From Cyprinodon diabolis (Eukaryota; Chordata; Actinopteri; Cyprinodontiformes; Cyprinodontidae), in NCBI GenBank assembly GCA_030533445.1, contig CM060070.1, positions 22,673,501 through 22,737,500 of the forward strand: a DNA stretch of 64,000 nt, in the 5' to 3' direction. A program made the position numbers and the translations under genes. Positions 30,201 through 36,329 of the stretch are shown here, in pieces. The first letter of the stretch is position 1. Each line of letters starts with the position of its first letter. The notes under the pieces are model-generated. The model was not told where the DNA came from. It did not search any database and saw only the letters and a program-made list of their open reading frames with translations.

Positions 30201-33200
30201 AATTTTTTACTTATTTCTAGATCGTTTTTCCAGTGAGTACATTTCAAACCAAACAAGACCCTTAAACTAGTGCATCCTAAAGACAAAACCCCCAGACCAA
30301 GTATGAGCAGTGTGGTGTAAACAGTTCAATGCAGTGAGAAATGCTCTGACCTTTATATTGGGCAAACCGAACAACTTCTTCATAGATGCATGGCACAACA
30401 CAGAAGAGCATCCTCCTCGGGACAAGACTCTGCAGAACATCTACACCTTCTGGACCAAGGACATTCTTTGAATGTTCAAATTTCTGACAAAGAAAAAAGG
30501 TGGTTTGAGAGGGGCGTGAATGAAGCCATCTATGTTAAGAAAGAAAAACCAACCTTAAACAGATGGGCTAGACTCAGATTTCAGCTTTCAAAAACCTACA
30601 ATGCAGCAATTTAGTTAGTGCCTCCCTGCTGTCATTGCAGCCCCTTTAAGGGGGAACAGAAGACCCCACCTATTCAGCCAGGCCAACAATTCCCTTTAAC
30701 GACCCCCATTTCAAAAACATAGACAGGTATGCGGCATTGCAGGCTAACAAAAGAAGCCAAATGACCTCCATTGGACATGTTCGTCCGTTTTTAATTTGCA
30801 TTTTGTCTAAGCAAAACAAGGCTTTGTTGGGCTACTGTATTATGCAACTCGACGCTATTTCTGACATTTGGATTGAAAAGGCTTCCTGGATGGGAAGAGA
30901 AACATCTTGAAACTTGGTAACAAAGCCCGGTGCTTTGTTATTTTAATTTTTCTGGAATTAATATGACCTGGATGACTGAGAATCTTCCCTAGCAAAATGT
31001 AAAACAGCTATAATTAAGCAAATTATTTTTTTGAGGGGTGCAAATTAATCTGATATTTCTGTAGGACGTGTGTTACATTATCTGTAAATTAATGCAGTAT
31101 CTCATACCTGATTATTCTTGTGCTGACGCTAATAATATATTTCTGTTGCTAATAACATAAAAGTATTTTTAAAAGATAAAGTTGTGATGTTTTTGTATGT
31201 GTCATTCTTTTCTGAAACTGAAGTGGCATCTTGTGTCATGTTTTGTGCTTCTCCCCTGTGCTTCCCTTTAGTGACCTACAGAGAGACAAGTATGGGAGTA
31301 AAACTTAACTTTGCCTATCAAATGTAAATTCTTTTTAGCATGCTTATTTAAAACAACCCAACCCACGGCACAATCACTGGTTTAGGCCATTAACACGCAC
31401 TCAAGTGGAGAGCAAGTGGTTCACAAAAAAGAACTAAGCTAATTTCTTTGAAGAAAGGCAAAATAATTATCTCAATTTGGTCTTTTGAAGTACGATTTAA
31501 CTTCTGACAGATTTGTCCTGAATTTACCCACTGTTTTGCCTTTATCTTGTTTTTTTCCTTACAAAAATATGTTTTTTTTTGTTTCTTTTTCTTTCAGAAA
31601 ATAACCTTTTTCTTTTTTTTTCTCCAACTGTCTGTCCTTATTTTCCTTTTGTGACACTAGACAGTTTCGGTGTCCTGTTATATTCACAGTCTTTCAAACA
31701 ACACCTGTCTGGACACTAAATTGCATCCAAACCTGGCATTAGCTTATATGAGGCAGCAGCAGCTGTTTCACTACTCTTTGTTTTCTTTCAGAGGTTTTCA
31801 GCCCTTTTCCTATATTTCAATAAATTCAGAGAGGCTATTCAATAGAAGTTGGTCGGCACCCCCTGCCTGTTTCCTTTTTTGTGTTTTTTAATTTTTTTTT
31901 ATAGGGACCATTTTTAAATATATATATTCCCACTGCATTAAATAGAAGAATGTAAACAGAGAACATATTTCTTTTTACCTCCCCTATCAATCACAACATA
32001 AATAATATCTGGATTTGGTAAAAAAGCTAACAACAAATGGAATAAATCATTTGTTCTTATTTGGATTTTATGTGAAGGGGAAAAGATAATATAGATCATA
32101 TCTGTGAAGTGGAAGGACGCAGTAAAATTTTGAAAATTGTAACTATATGGAAGTTGAAACTCTGACAGAGTCTAAGAACTTATGCATGTTCAATCCTGAA
32201 CATGTTAGCAGGGTTTTCCTATATTTAGCTCAATCTGTCACTATATCAAAACATGACCAGCTTCCCTGTCCCTTCTGACTAAAGGCATAAGCTGTGGATC
32301 TCTGCCACAAACCTCTTAGCAGTTTTTTTTCGTAAGCAATCTCCTTGTCCGTTTTTGTGCAGGCTGTGTTATCTTAGGTTTTTCAGTTTCGTTGGTTTTC
32401 TTTTTGGACATTTTGCAAATAAATTATAAAACCCTTTTTAAAAGTACTTAAATGTATTTAGAATAATAACTGAATTTTTGATCTCACATTGGAGAATTTT
32501 ACCTCTGCATTTAACTCACCACTTTTTGGGGGAGCAGAGGGCTGCCTTTGTGTGGCTCCCTTGAGCAATCAGGGGTTAAGGGTTTTGCTCAGAAACCTAA
32601 AGTGGAAGCTGTGGGGATTGAACTGGGTACTTGCAACCTTCTCAGAGCACAATCACACTGCTCTAACCCACTAGGCAAACAATCCCCAAATTTGGTGCGG
32701 AAAAAAAAAAAAAGGCATGAATACAAATGCATGCCCTGTAGTCAGACTTTCATTATTCTTTTCTATCCACTTCACAGTTATGTTCTATGCTGTGTTAGTC
32801 TATCATATTTAATCTGAATGAAATGCATGAAAATTTGGTGCCTGAAATGAAAAGTGGGAAGAGAATTCAAGGGGTGTGAATATAATTTCACAAGTCCCCA
32901 TATCTGTTGCATATAAGATCTCTAAATGTAAAGCCGTTTAATGCTTACCTGTTTCATTTGCTGAACCCTTGCTCTTGCTCTGTTGCAGTTAAGACGTTTA
33001 TCTTACATTTTGTTGTTCTTTTAGCAATTCTCCATGTTACAATAAATCATTCTTTTACTTTTTTTTTGTACATCAGCTGCTCTTAGACCAGATAGCCTGA
33101 GCAGACAGACATGATGTGAGTTGTCTAAAGTGAGTCTTTTCACCTGCTGTGTGTGGTGATGGTGGAGTGCTGCTTGTGGGCTCCCCTTGTAGTGAGAATA

Positions 33201-34593
33201 AAGATGGCTGTCTCATGTTAATACATAACTTCTTTCCCTCTTCTGTGACTGTCACATTCCCCCACATATCCTTGCTTTTATTTACTCTCCCACCATAACT
33301 CTGTTAGTTGCTAGATATCTTGTATGTGCCGTAGCCTGCAAATTTGTTGCTTCATACTTATATATCCACCTGTGCCTGGTGTCTCGTCATAGTGATTACT
33401 TGTTCTGACTTGTTTCCTAATGTTGTTTGGGATCTTTTTCATTGCTTTGTCACATATGTGGCAGACTCTAATGCAAAATGCCCTGCTTTTTTAACAGCAA
33501 TTTTTAAAAGGGAAAGTTGAAACGTATACATGAGAAAATTCAAAATGATTTCTCATTGCAAACAAACTGCATGTCTATGTATTGTATGTCAGGAATTGTG
33601 CTAAATTAACAGATTTAAAGCATGGCTTAAATTTCCCTTTTTATACGAAACTGCATCCTAAACAACATTAAAGTATTTATTCTAGTCTTTACAGTTATTG
33701 GTGATGACTAATGTATTATATCTTGATATGTTTCTTTGTTCCCAGGGCACTCACTGAACAGTGCGGTGAGGGATACAAGTGCAATGGATACTCTACCGCT
33801 AAATGGTAACTTTAACAATAGCTACTCCCTCCGTAATGGGGACTTTGGTGACAGTGTGCAGGTAGTGGACTGCGGACTGAGCTTGGACGATGCTGCCTTT
33901 GAGAAAATGATCATCTCCGAGCTTGTGCACAACAACCTGCGTGCCTGTAACAAAAGCAACCAACAGCAGCAGCACTCCAGTTTACGTCACCCACCCCACC
34001 GCCATCAGCCACCTCTGCCACCCCAGTATCACCATCACCACCACACGGAGCGGGCTCCCCCCAAGGTGACAGTGGTAGGTGGCAGCAGTAGGGAAGACAA
34101 TGCCATTGTGGGTGATGCTTCATCTTTAGTTCATGTGGGCGACACGGGGGGCCTGGAGCTGCGTCATCAGCAGGAGCTGGAAGCACCACTCATCCCCCAG
34201 CGGACTCACTCGCTTCTGTATGCACCACAGAAGAAGGTGAGGACGAATGGGGAAGTCGATACCTTTGTCAGCCCACTGGTGACCACAAACCCCGACGATA
34301 GTCCACAGTCCCCCAACAGAGACTGTTTGTACACTAGTATGCCCAATATTACAGACTCTCCATGTCCTGAGAGCAGCCCCGATGTGGAGGAGGTCTCCTC
34401 TACCAAAGGTAGCGAGAATGAGGATGTTTATTACAAAAGCATGCCTAACTTGGGGGCTGGCCATCAGCTCCAGGCCTATTACCAGATAGGCAAGGGAACC
34501 AGCGATGGCTACATTATTCCTGTTACAAAAGAGGACTGCAACCCTGAAGGTGATGTACAAGAAGGACAGATGCAATTAGTGACAAGCCTTTAA
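9..34593 (+). CDS. adgrl2: Latrophilin-type adhesion GPCR, 3' part (adgrl2-like), 14 spliced exons
   Basis: Joined exons: 9-56, 3091-3274, 4006-4128, 5332-5537, 6191-6364, 7789-8001, 10010-10230, 10830-10896, 16401-16492, 20210-20378, 20580-20708, 25909-26005, 27489-27617, 33746-34593. All borders are GT-AG, phases match, and the total is 2700 nt (899 codons plus TAA). The product is a neuronal adhesion receptor that self-cleaves at the GPS; the family binds teneurins and FLRTs outside the cell and SHANK PDZ domains inside. Order seen: stalk, GAIN, GPS (CSHLTNF, cleavage HL/T), seven helices, long tail ending VTSL. Assignment to ADGRL2 rather than ADGRL1 or 3 rests on the remembered family pattern: [52 protein letters not shown] and a tail ending [10 protein letters not shown]. 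The teleost paralogue (a or b) cannot be told from this window. The N-terminal half is outside it. Confidence 0.95.
57..3090 (+). other. Intron, about 3 kb
   Basis: Donor gtaacc, acceptor tttgacgcag. AT-rich with T and A runs (about 528-541 and 2696-2711). No convincing exon, RNA gene or transposon was recognised. The longer open frames here (for example minus strand 265-807) have no protein-like pattern. Confidence 0.6.
3091..3274 (+). CDS. adgrl2: adgrl2 exon: GAIN subdomain A
   Basis: Starts after tttgacgcag and ends before gtaagt (phase 0 in, phase 1 out). Encodes 61 codons starting [18 protein letters not shown] and including [18 protein letters not shown], helical GAIN-domain segments typical of latrophilins. 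Confidence 0.95.
3275..4005 (+). other. Intron, 731 bp
   Basis: Donor gtaagt, acceptor catccggcag. No repeat or extra exon seen. Confidence 0.7.
4006..4128 (+). CDS. adgrl2: adgrl2 exon: GAIN subdomain B, first part
   Basis: Phase 1 in and out, 41 codons. The split isoleucine codon leads into [18 protein letters not shown], then [16 protein letters not shown]. Donor is G/gtaag. Confidence 0.95.
4129..5331 (+). other. Intron, 1203 bp
   Basis: Donor gtaag, acceptor tccatctgcag. AT-rich, nothing else recognised. Confidence 0.7.
5332..5537 (+). CDS. adgrl2: adgrl2 exon: GAIN subdomain B, second part
   Basis: Phase 1 in, phase 0 out. Encodes [20 protein letters not shown], then [23 protein letters not shown] and NVT are possible N-glycosylation sites. 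Donor gtaagt. Confidence 0.95.
5538..6190 (+). other. Intron, 653 bp
   Basis: Donor gtaagt, acceptor ttatctgcag. No further feature seen. Confidence 0.7.
6191..6364 (+). CDS. adgrl2: adgrl2 exon: GPS autoproteolysis site and tethered agonist
   Basis: 58 codons, phase 0. Contains the four-cysteine, two-tryptophan GPS pattern: [20 protein letters not shown], then [15 protein letters not shown]. The family cleaves between Leu and Thr of HLT, here between 6325 and 6326. The fragment after the cut (TNFAILM) is the tethered agonist. Donor is TCA/gtaggt, followed by a T-rich run. Confidence 0.95.
6365..7788 (+). other. Intron, 1.4 kb, with a short GTTT repeat
   Basis: Donor gtaggt; acceptor ttttattttcag after a ten-T run. 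A GTTT microsatellite lies near 6870-6900. No transposon or exon recognised. Confidence 0.65.
7789..8001 (+). CDS. adgrl2: adgrl2 exon: TM1, first intracellular loop, TM2
   Basis: 71 codons, phase 0. Starts [20 protein letters not shown]1 is [20 protein letters not shown], the loop is [13 protein letters not shown], and TM2 is [17 protein letters not shown]. The residue just before TM1 is Arg (CGG at 7834-7836) where the family has Trp; see findings. Donor is AGG/gtaagt. Confidence 0.95.
8002..10009 (+). other. Intron, 2.0 kb, mostly an old DNA transposon
   Basis: Donor gtaagt, acceptor aaacccttag. About two thirds is the decayed Tc1-like copy annotated at 8590-9930. Confidence 0.7.
8590..9930 (+). 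mobile_element. Decayed Tc1/mariner-like DNA transposon
   Basis: Several stretches match, in order, a common fish Tc1-like family as I remember it. These are a leader block (ctcacaaatctcttcag, near 8652), a block with catttcccaaatttg, ttctaaggctttagg and cccaggagtgg (8960-9120), the QDN-coding block with aaagcacaccag (9535-9570), a block with actcctccacagagatctaa (9669), and a terminal acatagggccacgt (9796). Orientation of the former transposase is plus. No open transposase remains, only stops and frameshifts. Ends are approximate; terminal repeats were not resolved. Confidence 0.7.
10010..10230 (+). CDS. adgrl2: adgrl2 exon: TM3, second intracellular loop, TM4
   Basis: Phase 0 in, phase 2 out. 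Encodes [40 protein letters not shown], then [20 protein letters not shown]. The Cys of IGC is the expected partner for the second extracellular loop disulfide. Donor is GC/gtaagt. Confidence 0.95.
10231..10829 (+). other. Intron, 599 bp
   Basis: Donor gtaagt, acceptor ttttgtcatag. No repeat recognised. Confidence 0.7.
10830..10896 (+). CDS. adgrl2: adgrl2 exon: second extracellular loop and start of TM5
   Basis: Short 67-nt exon, phase 2 in, phase 0 out. Encodes [20 protein letters not shown] then IM. The Cys-Trp pair is the conserved ECL2 motif of adhesion GPCRs. Donor is ATG/gtaagc. Confidence 0.95.
10897..16400 (+). other. Intron, 5.5 kb
   Basis: Donor gtaagc, acceptor ttttgacag. Holds the decayed Tc1-like copy at 11745-12340. 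A segment near 11470-11535 (gggtacagggttgtg, a T run, aagtgg, ggtctttt) recurs near 42385-42441. The part from about 12650 to 15150 is more GC-rich and less repetitive than its surroundings; no exon could be supported there. Confidence 0.6.
11745..12340 (+). mobile_element. Decayed Tc1-like transposon fragment
   Basis: Blocks match a second common fish Tc1-like transposase family as remembered, in order: aaaagcttcagagatc (11839), agtagaatctgttcacac, gtctttataaaagagaagc, tctggcctacatgcaaaaca (12063), tcattatgctgttgggatgt then ttttcttcagttggga (12136), gaagcaggtcagagt, and a block resembling the AGGACAA..CCTTAAACATACA segment (12275). Sense is plus. The frame is destroyed by many substitutions, stops and A-rich expansions. 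Terminal repeats were not located. Confidence 0.7.
16401..16492 (+). CDS. adgrl2: adgrl2 exon: end of TM5 and third intracellular loop
   Basis: Phase 0 in, phase 2 out. Encodes [20 protein letters not shown] then [11 protein letters not shown]. Donor is AA/gtaagt. The loop is extended when the downstream microexon at 19444 is used. Confidence 0.95.
16840..17165 (+). repeat. Interspersed repeat with LINE/SINE-type tail
   Basis: Begins actttattgatctcgcag, has an internal T run (about 17025-17045), and ends with ctaaggtccacattgtgtga, ttgctgctgtaacaccacaa, a gggacaa motif and ctattctattcta. The last part recurs at 54479-54590. The pentamer-like tail is typical of LINE or SINE 3' ends; the family is not identified. 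Confidence 0.5.
19444..19470 (+). CDS. adgrl2: adgrl2 cassette microexon (third intracellular loop insert)
   Basis: A 27-nt exon flanked by a pyrimidine-rich acceptor ending gctctctag and a gtaaga donor. It is phase 2 in and out, so inclusion keeps frame and changes ENIK/SW to [15 protein letters not shown]. From memory, mammalian latrophilins have a closely similar alternative insert (NYEDNRPFIK) at exactly this junction. A TGC lies 8 nt upstream of the exon (19434-19436), the type of element used by the neural microexon factor SRRM4; that link is inference. Confidence 0.85.
20210..20378 (+). CDS. adgrl2: adgrl2 exon: TM6 and TM7
   Basis: Phase 2 in, phase 0 out. TM6 is [22 protein letters not shown]7 is [20 protein letters not shown], followed by [12 protein letters not shown] and FQG are conserved adhesion GPCR motifs. 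Donor is AAA/gtgagt. Confidence 0.95.
20580..20708 (+). CDS. adgrl2: adgrl2 exon: proximal cytoplasmic tail
   Basis: 43 codons, phase 0. Encodes [20 protein letters not shown], then [12 protein letters not shown]. The two adjacent cysteines after helix 8 could be acylated (inference). The main donor, CAG/gtagac, is weak; a stronger in-frame donor 21 nt downstream (gtaagg at 20730) could add seven residues. Confidence 0.93.
21179..21265. repeat. TA dinucleotide microsatellite, followed by T and ATT runs
   Basis: About 87 bp of uninterrupted TA, then a T run, an ATT run and another T run to about 21306. Confidence 0.97.
22650..23010 (-). pseudogene. LINE endonuclease-domain remnant (L2/CR1-like)
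   Basis: Minus-strand translation gives, in order and with gaps, pieces of an apurinic-type LINE endonuclease: [11 protein letters not shown] (family GDFN motif), [12 protein letters not shown], an in-frame TAA, then [13 protein letters not shown] (family SDH motif). The gap lengths between pieces fit the domain. No reverse transcriptase was found next to it. It may belong to the same family as the L2 copies at 39620-40330 and 56338-58095, which lack this domain. Confidence 0.65.
24166..24251. repeat. TA microsatellite at Tc1 insertion site
   Basis: About 86 bp of TA that runs directly into the left terminal repeat of the Tc1-like element. Related TA and GTAT repeats resume at 25472-25520, so the element sits inside the repeat. 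Confidence 0.95.
24252..25471 (-). mobile_element. Tc1/mariner-like DNA transposon, 1220 bp
   Basis: Bounded by inverted repeats: cactcaccggccactttatt at 24252 and its complement ending at 25471 (taataaagtggccggtgagtg). The inner ends differ by one base (ggtacccc versus ggtgtacc). A TA dinucleotide flanks each side (24250-24251, 25472-25473), the standard Tc1 target duplication. The transposase lies on the minus strand and fills most of the element. Good repeat conservation suggests a fairly recent insertion. Confidence 0.96.
24281..25323 (-). pseudogene. Tc1-like transposase, frameshifted with stop codons
   Basis: Starts [20 protein letters not shown]. An N-terminal helix-turn-helix region is seen ([20 protein letters not shown]), then [16 protein letters not shown] and NWTIEDWK. 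A frameshift near 24875 moves the reading to the frame with WSDESRF (first catalytic Asp) and [10 protein letters not shown] (second Asp). Just after this (near 24564-24572) there are two TAA codons. The frame then resumes to [12 protein letters not shown], holding the final acidic residue. All DDE-type catalytic positions can be seen, but the frameshift and stops make this copy unlikely to yield active enzyme. Confidence 0.93.
25909..26005 (+). CDS. adgrl2: adgrl2 exon: cytoplasmic tail
   Basis: Phase 0 in, phase 1 out. Encodes [20 protein letters not shown] then [12 protein letters not shown]. Basic residues followed by a Ser/Thr-rich stretch. Donor is G/gtcagt-like (gtcag). Confidence 0.95.
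26006..27488 (+). other. Intron, 1.5 kb, with a possible cassette exon
   Basis: Donor gtcag, acceptor ccactccag. Contains the weakly supported 45-nt cassette candidate at 26354-26398; otherwise unremarkable. Confidence 0.65.
26354..26398 (+). CDS. Possible 45-nt cassette exon of adgrl2
   Basis: Preceded by attttcacag and followed by gtgacc. Phase 1 in and out with no stop, so it could be included between the exons at 25909 and 27489; it would encode [16 protein letters not shown] do not remember a matching insert in other latrophilins. Short open phase-matched segments occur by chance, so support is weak. Confidence 0.3.
27489..27617 (+). CDS. adgrl2: adgrl2 exon: cytoplasmic tail, [11 protein letters not shown] segment
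   Basis: 43 codons, phase 1 in and out. Encodes [20 protein letters not shown] then [20 protein letters not shown]. Being symmetric it could be skipped without shifting frame. Donor is G/gtgtgc. Confidence 0.95.
29489..29884 (+). pseudogene. Penelope-like reverse transcriptase, C-terminal remnant
   Basis: Starts [10 protein letters not shown], with YVDE in place of the family YVDD motif, followed by an in-frame TAG, then [14 protein letters not shown] and [15 protein letters not shown] frameshift near 29660 moves to the frame with [33 protein letters not shown] and CGYPNWAFV, all typical of Penelope-like proteins. It is broken by at least one stop and one frameshift and so cannot make a working enzyme. 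Confidence 0.8.
29955..30235. mobile_element. MITE-like palindromic insertion inside the Penelope-like element
   Basis: The left half (cttaaaataagtgcatttat, ccttgaattgaggagataa) is complementary to the right half (ttatctcatttacctactca-type sequence, tcaagggtaaatacacttaa). The unit ends tttttccagtg, a terminus common in fish hAT-like MITEs. It separates SEKLKRIF from VHFKPNKT, which are adjacent in the protein family, so it inserted after the Penelope-like element. The left terminus is poorly preserved. Confidence 0.65.
30240..30614 (+). pseudogene. Penelope-like GIY-YIG endonuclease remnant
   Basis: Starts [10 protein letters not shown] and reaches [14 protein letters not shown] before an in-frame stop, then [20 protein letters not shown] (GIY-YIG-type LYIG motif), [40 protein letters not shown] and a stop at 30612-30614. 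The last 74 codons from 30390 are open. This nicking domain is specific to Penelope-like elements and fixes the class. Confidence 0.85.
31272..31323 (+). CDS. adgrl2: adgrl2 alternative exon with two donors (short or truncated tail)
   Basis: Acceptor cttccctttag, phase 1 in. Encodes [16 protein letters not shown] after a split Val codon and ends AT/gtaaat (phase 2 out). Joined to the last exon at 33746 it shifts frame and ends at TAA 33807-33809 after [17 protein letters not shown], giving a 38-residue tail in place of about 282 residues. A second donor inside the exon (gtatgg at 31290) makes an 18-nt version (31272-31289), phase 1 out, that keeps the main frame (TYRET-R-HSLN). From memory, mammalian latrophilin isoforms carry both counterparts (EPYRETK and [17 protein letters not shown] ending in GYSTTEW-like tails). 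Support is strong for the exon, though usage is untested here. Confidence 0.85.
32480..32695 (-). repeat. SINE-like interspersed repeat
   Basis: Plus-strand text runs gatctcacattggagaattt, tacctctgcatttaactcac, ggggagcagagggctgcc, gggttaagggttttgctcag, then gggattgaactgggtacttg and ctctaacccactaggc. The minus strand of the right part carries GTTCAATCC, a fit to the tRNA B box, suggesting a tRNA-derived head on the minus strand. The first segment recurs at 62455-62530. The family is common in fish; the name is not known to me. Confidence 0.6.
33746..34593 (+). CDS. adgrl2: adgrl2 last coding exon: cytoplasmic tail with PDZ-binding end
   Basis: Phase 1 in; stop TAA at 34591-34593. Encodes [40 protein letters not shown], then [54 protein letters not shown] and [10 protein letters not shown]. 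The end VTSL is a class I PDZ ligand; latrophilins use it to bind SHANK scaffolds. Compared with the mammalian tail as remembered, a Gln/His/Pro-rich stretch is inserted at about 33958-34056. The first 61 nt also read in a second frame when preceded by the alternative exon at 31272. Confidence 0.97.
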
Positions 34594-35790
34594 ATGTATT
34601 TAAATCATCCCCACTATCCTGACACAAACCTGATCTCTTTCAGGACACACCCACTGAAGGAAAAACAAGTGTTTTGTTTTATTTTTGAATAGAGCCTTGA
34701 AGTTTAAACTCTGTCACATACACATATATGCTTGGCATCTACAGACTTCCTCTCTTCCATCTGTGTTGCCATTTCTTTCCCTGCAGACTTAGGGACCTGC
34801 AGCTCAGTAACAGCAGCGCAACATTTTCAAGAGACTGTACATAAATCGAAGAGTCAGATTCCAATTTTAAGAGACAAGCCAACGATGTATTTAAATGTGC
34901 CGCTGCTGTTGAGTTATTAAGAAAAGCAAAGTTGTGAAAACATAAGAAGAGTAGAAAAAAAAAACTTTTACAAAATATAGAAAATTAACATAAAAAAATT
35001 ACAGGCAACATCCAAACAGGAATTTCCCTCATAAAAGGTTGTACATACACCTTCCATCTTTCAAGCTGAACCATCATTTTTGTTTGTTTTATTTCTACAC
35101 CCCCGGACCAGGACATGGACTTGTTCGTAAAAGAAATTCCTGATCAGACTGTTAGAAAGGAATATCAGGTCCTGGCTGCTTCCCATCACCGTCAAGTTTG
35201 GATTGTATAACCACTAGCAATCAAGCCCCTGGCCTTATATTTTCTCAACTGTTCCTTATACTGTTGTTAAGGAGAAATTGCTCAAATATATATTTTGTTG
35301 TATTGCTGGTGTAAAATAAGAACTCATTGGATGGGGTTGGGGCAAAAAGCCTAATCATAAAGACACTTTTTATTTGCAAAATTTTAACACTTGAGGGACT
35401 ATTGTATAAAAGTTGCACATAAGTCATACAGTGTGTTTATGGTAACACTTCATTCAAGGTTGTATGTTTGAGCGTAAAGGCCTATAAAAAGAAAGGAGTC
35501 AAACAATGCATCACTTTATAACTTGTGACCAAGGTTTTGTTTACTTCTTTTCTTTTAGTAATTTGAGTTGGTATTGATAGACCTTTGGAATATCTTTTTC
35601 TGAATTTGCCAAAGGGACATTCCTTTAGTAGAAGGGTATTGCAACAACCCAGTAAAAGTGATTTATTAATTGCACAGTTTTTGTCATTATTTTGATTAAA
35701 ATAGACCTTTTAACAATCACAGTAGAGTGATGGAAAGGCACTGCTGAGATAGAGACTGCTGACTTTTGACAATAAAGTTTTTATCCTAAA
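34594..35790 (+). other. adgrl2: adgrl2 3' UTR, minimum extent
   Basis: Directly follows the TAA stop. The first AATAAA hexamer followed by plausible downstream sequence is at 35771-35776. Others at 35844-35849, 35852-35857, 35985-35990 and 36322-36327 would give longer UTRs. Latrophilin mRNAs have long 3' UTRs, so the true end may be further right. No open frame of note. Confidence 0.6.
35771..35776 (+). terminator. Candidate polyadenylation signal AATAAA
   Basis: First of several AATAAA hexamers after the adgrl2 stop, about 1.18 kb downstream, followed by T-rich sequence. Which signal is used cannot be told from sequence. Confidence 0.45.
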
Positions 35791-36329
35791 TGCAGATCTT
35801 CCGGTTTAAATATTTTATTTATTAAAATCTTTCCAAAAACGTTAATAAAGAAATAAATTGGGAAATTTGTGAACAAGTTCCCACACTGGTATACATGCTG
35901 TACTGTAGCTCATGTTTTTTATGTAAACATAAGGGGCTTATCACTTAAGACTGATGTAAAGTTCAACACTTGTTTAACAAATACAATAAATGTGAGATTT
36001 TTTGTCAACATACATGTTGTTTTTTTAATGGCTTGTGTTTTTGTTATATCTTTAGGAAAGTAGGTTCAATCATGTTGCTATATATAAACGTAAAACACTT
36101 TTGACTCAGGTTTCTAGTAAGTCCAGAGCACTTTGAAAGGCAAGCTGATAAACCTTGTATTCTGGAGACTTTTTTTTTTTATCCTGCTATTTCTTCAATC
36201 GCTGTAGAGTAGAATCAGCTCACCATATGTGTTAGGGGAGCCAAATTTGCCCGTGTGATTTAAAAATAAGAAACTCAGGTAGGATTGAATTGTAAATGTT
36301 TTTCTGTGTGGTTGTACCACTAATAAAGG

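Larger units (their letters stand above)
29157..30930 (+). mobile_element. Penelope-like retroelement with inverted terminal copies
   Basis: Coding remnants of a Penelope-like element (reverse transcriptase tail and GIY-YIG endonuclease, plus strand) are enclosed by two terminal blocks that are inverted copies of each other. The left block is 29157-29455 and the right about 30610-30930. Paired pieces include caggaagccttttaaattcaag with cttggattgaaaaggcttcctgg-type sequence, ttgcttagacaacatgcaaa with ttgcattttgtctaagcaaa, and the ggggtctt/aagacccc segments. Terminal repeats in both orientations are known for this class. Ends are approximate and no target duplication was resolved. Confidence 0.8.
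27618..33745 (+). other. Last intron, 6.1 kb
   Basis: Donor gtgtgc, acceptor ttgttcccag. Holds an A run (about 27729-27749), a Penelope-like element (29157-30930), the alternative exon at 31272 and a SINE-like unit (32480-32695). 27750-29150 and 32700-33700 show nothing recognisable. Confidence 0.7.

Noticed and set aside
32600..32690. tRNA-like B box on the minus strand
   Set aside because: No cloverleaf could be drawn; it belongs to a SINE-like repeat.
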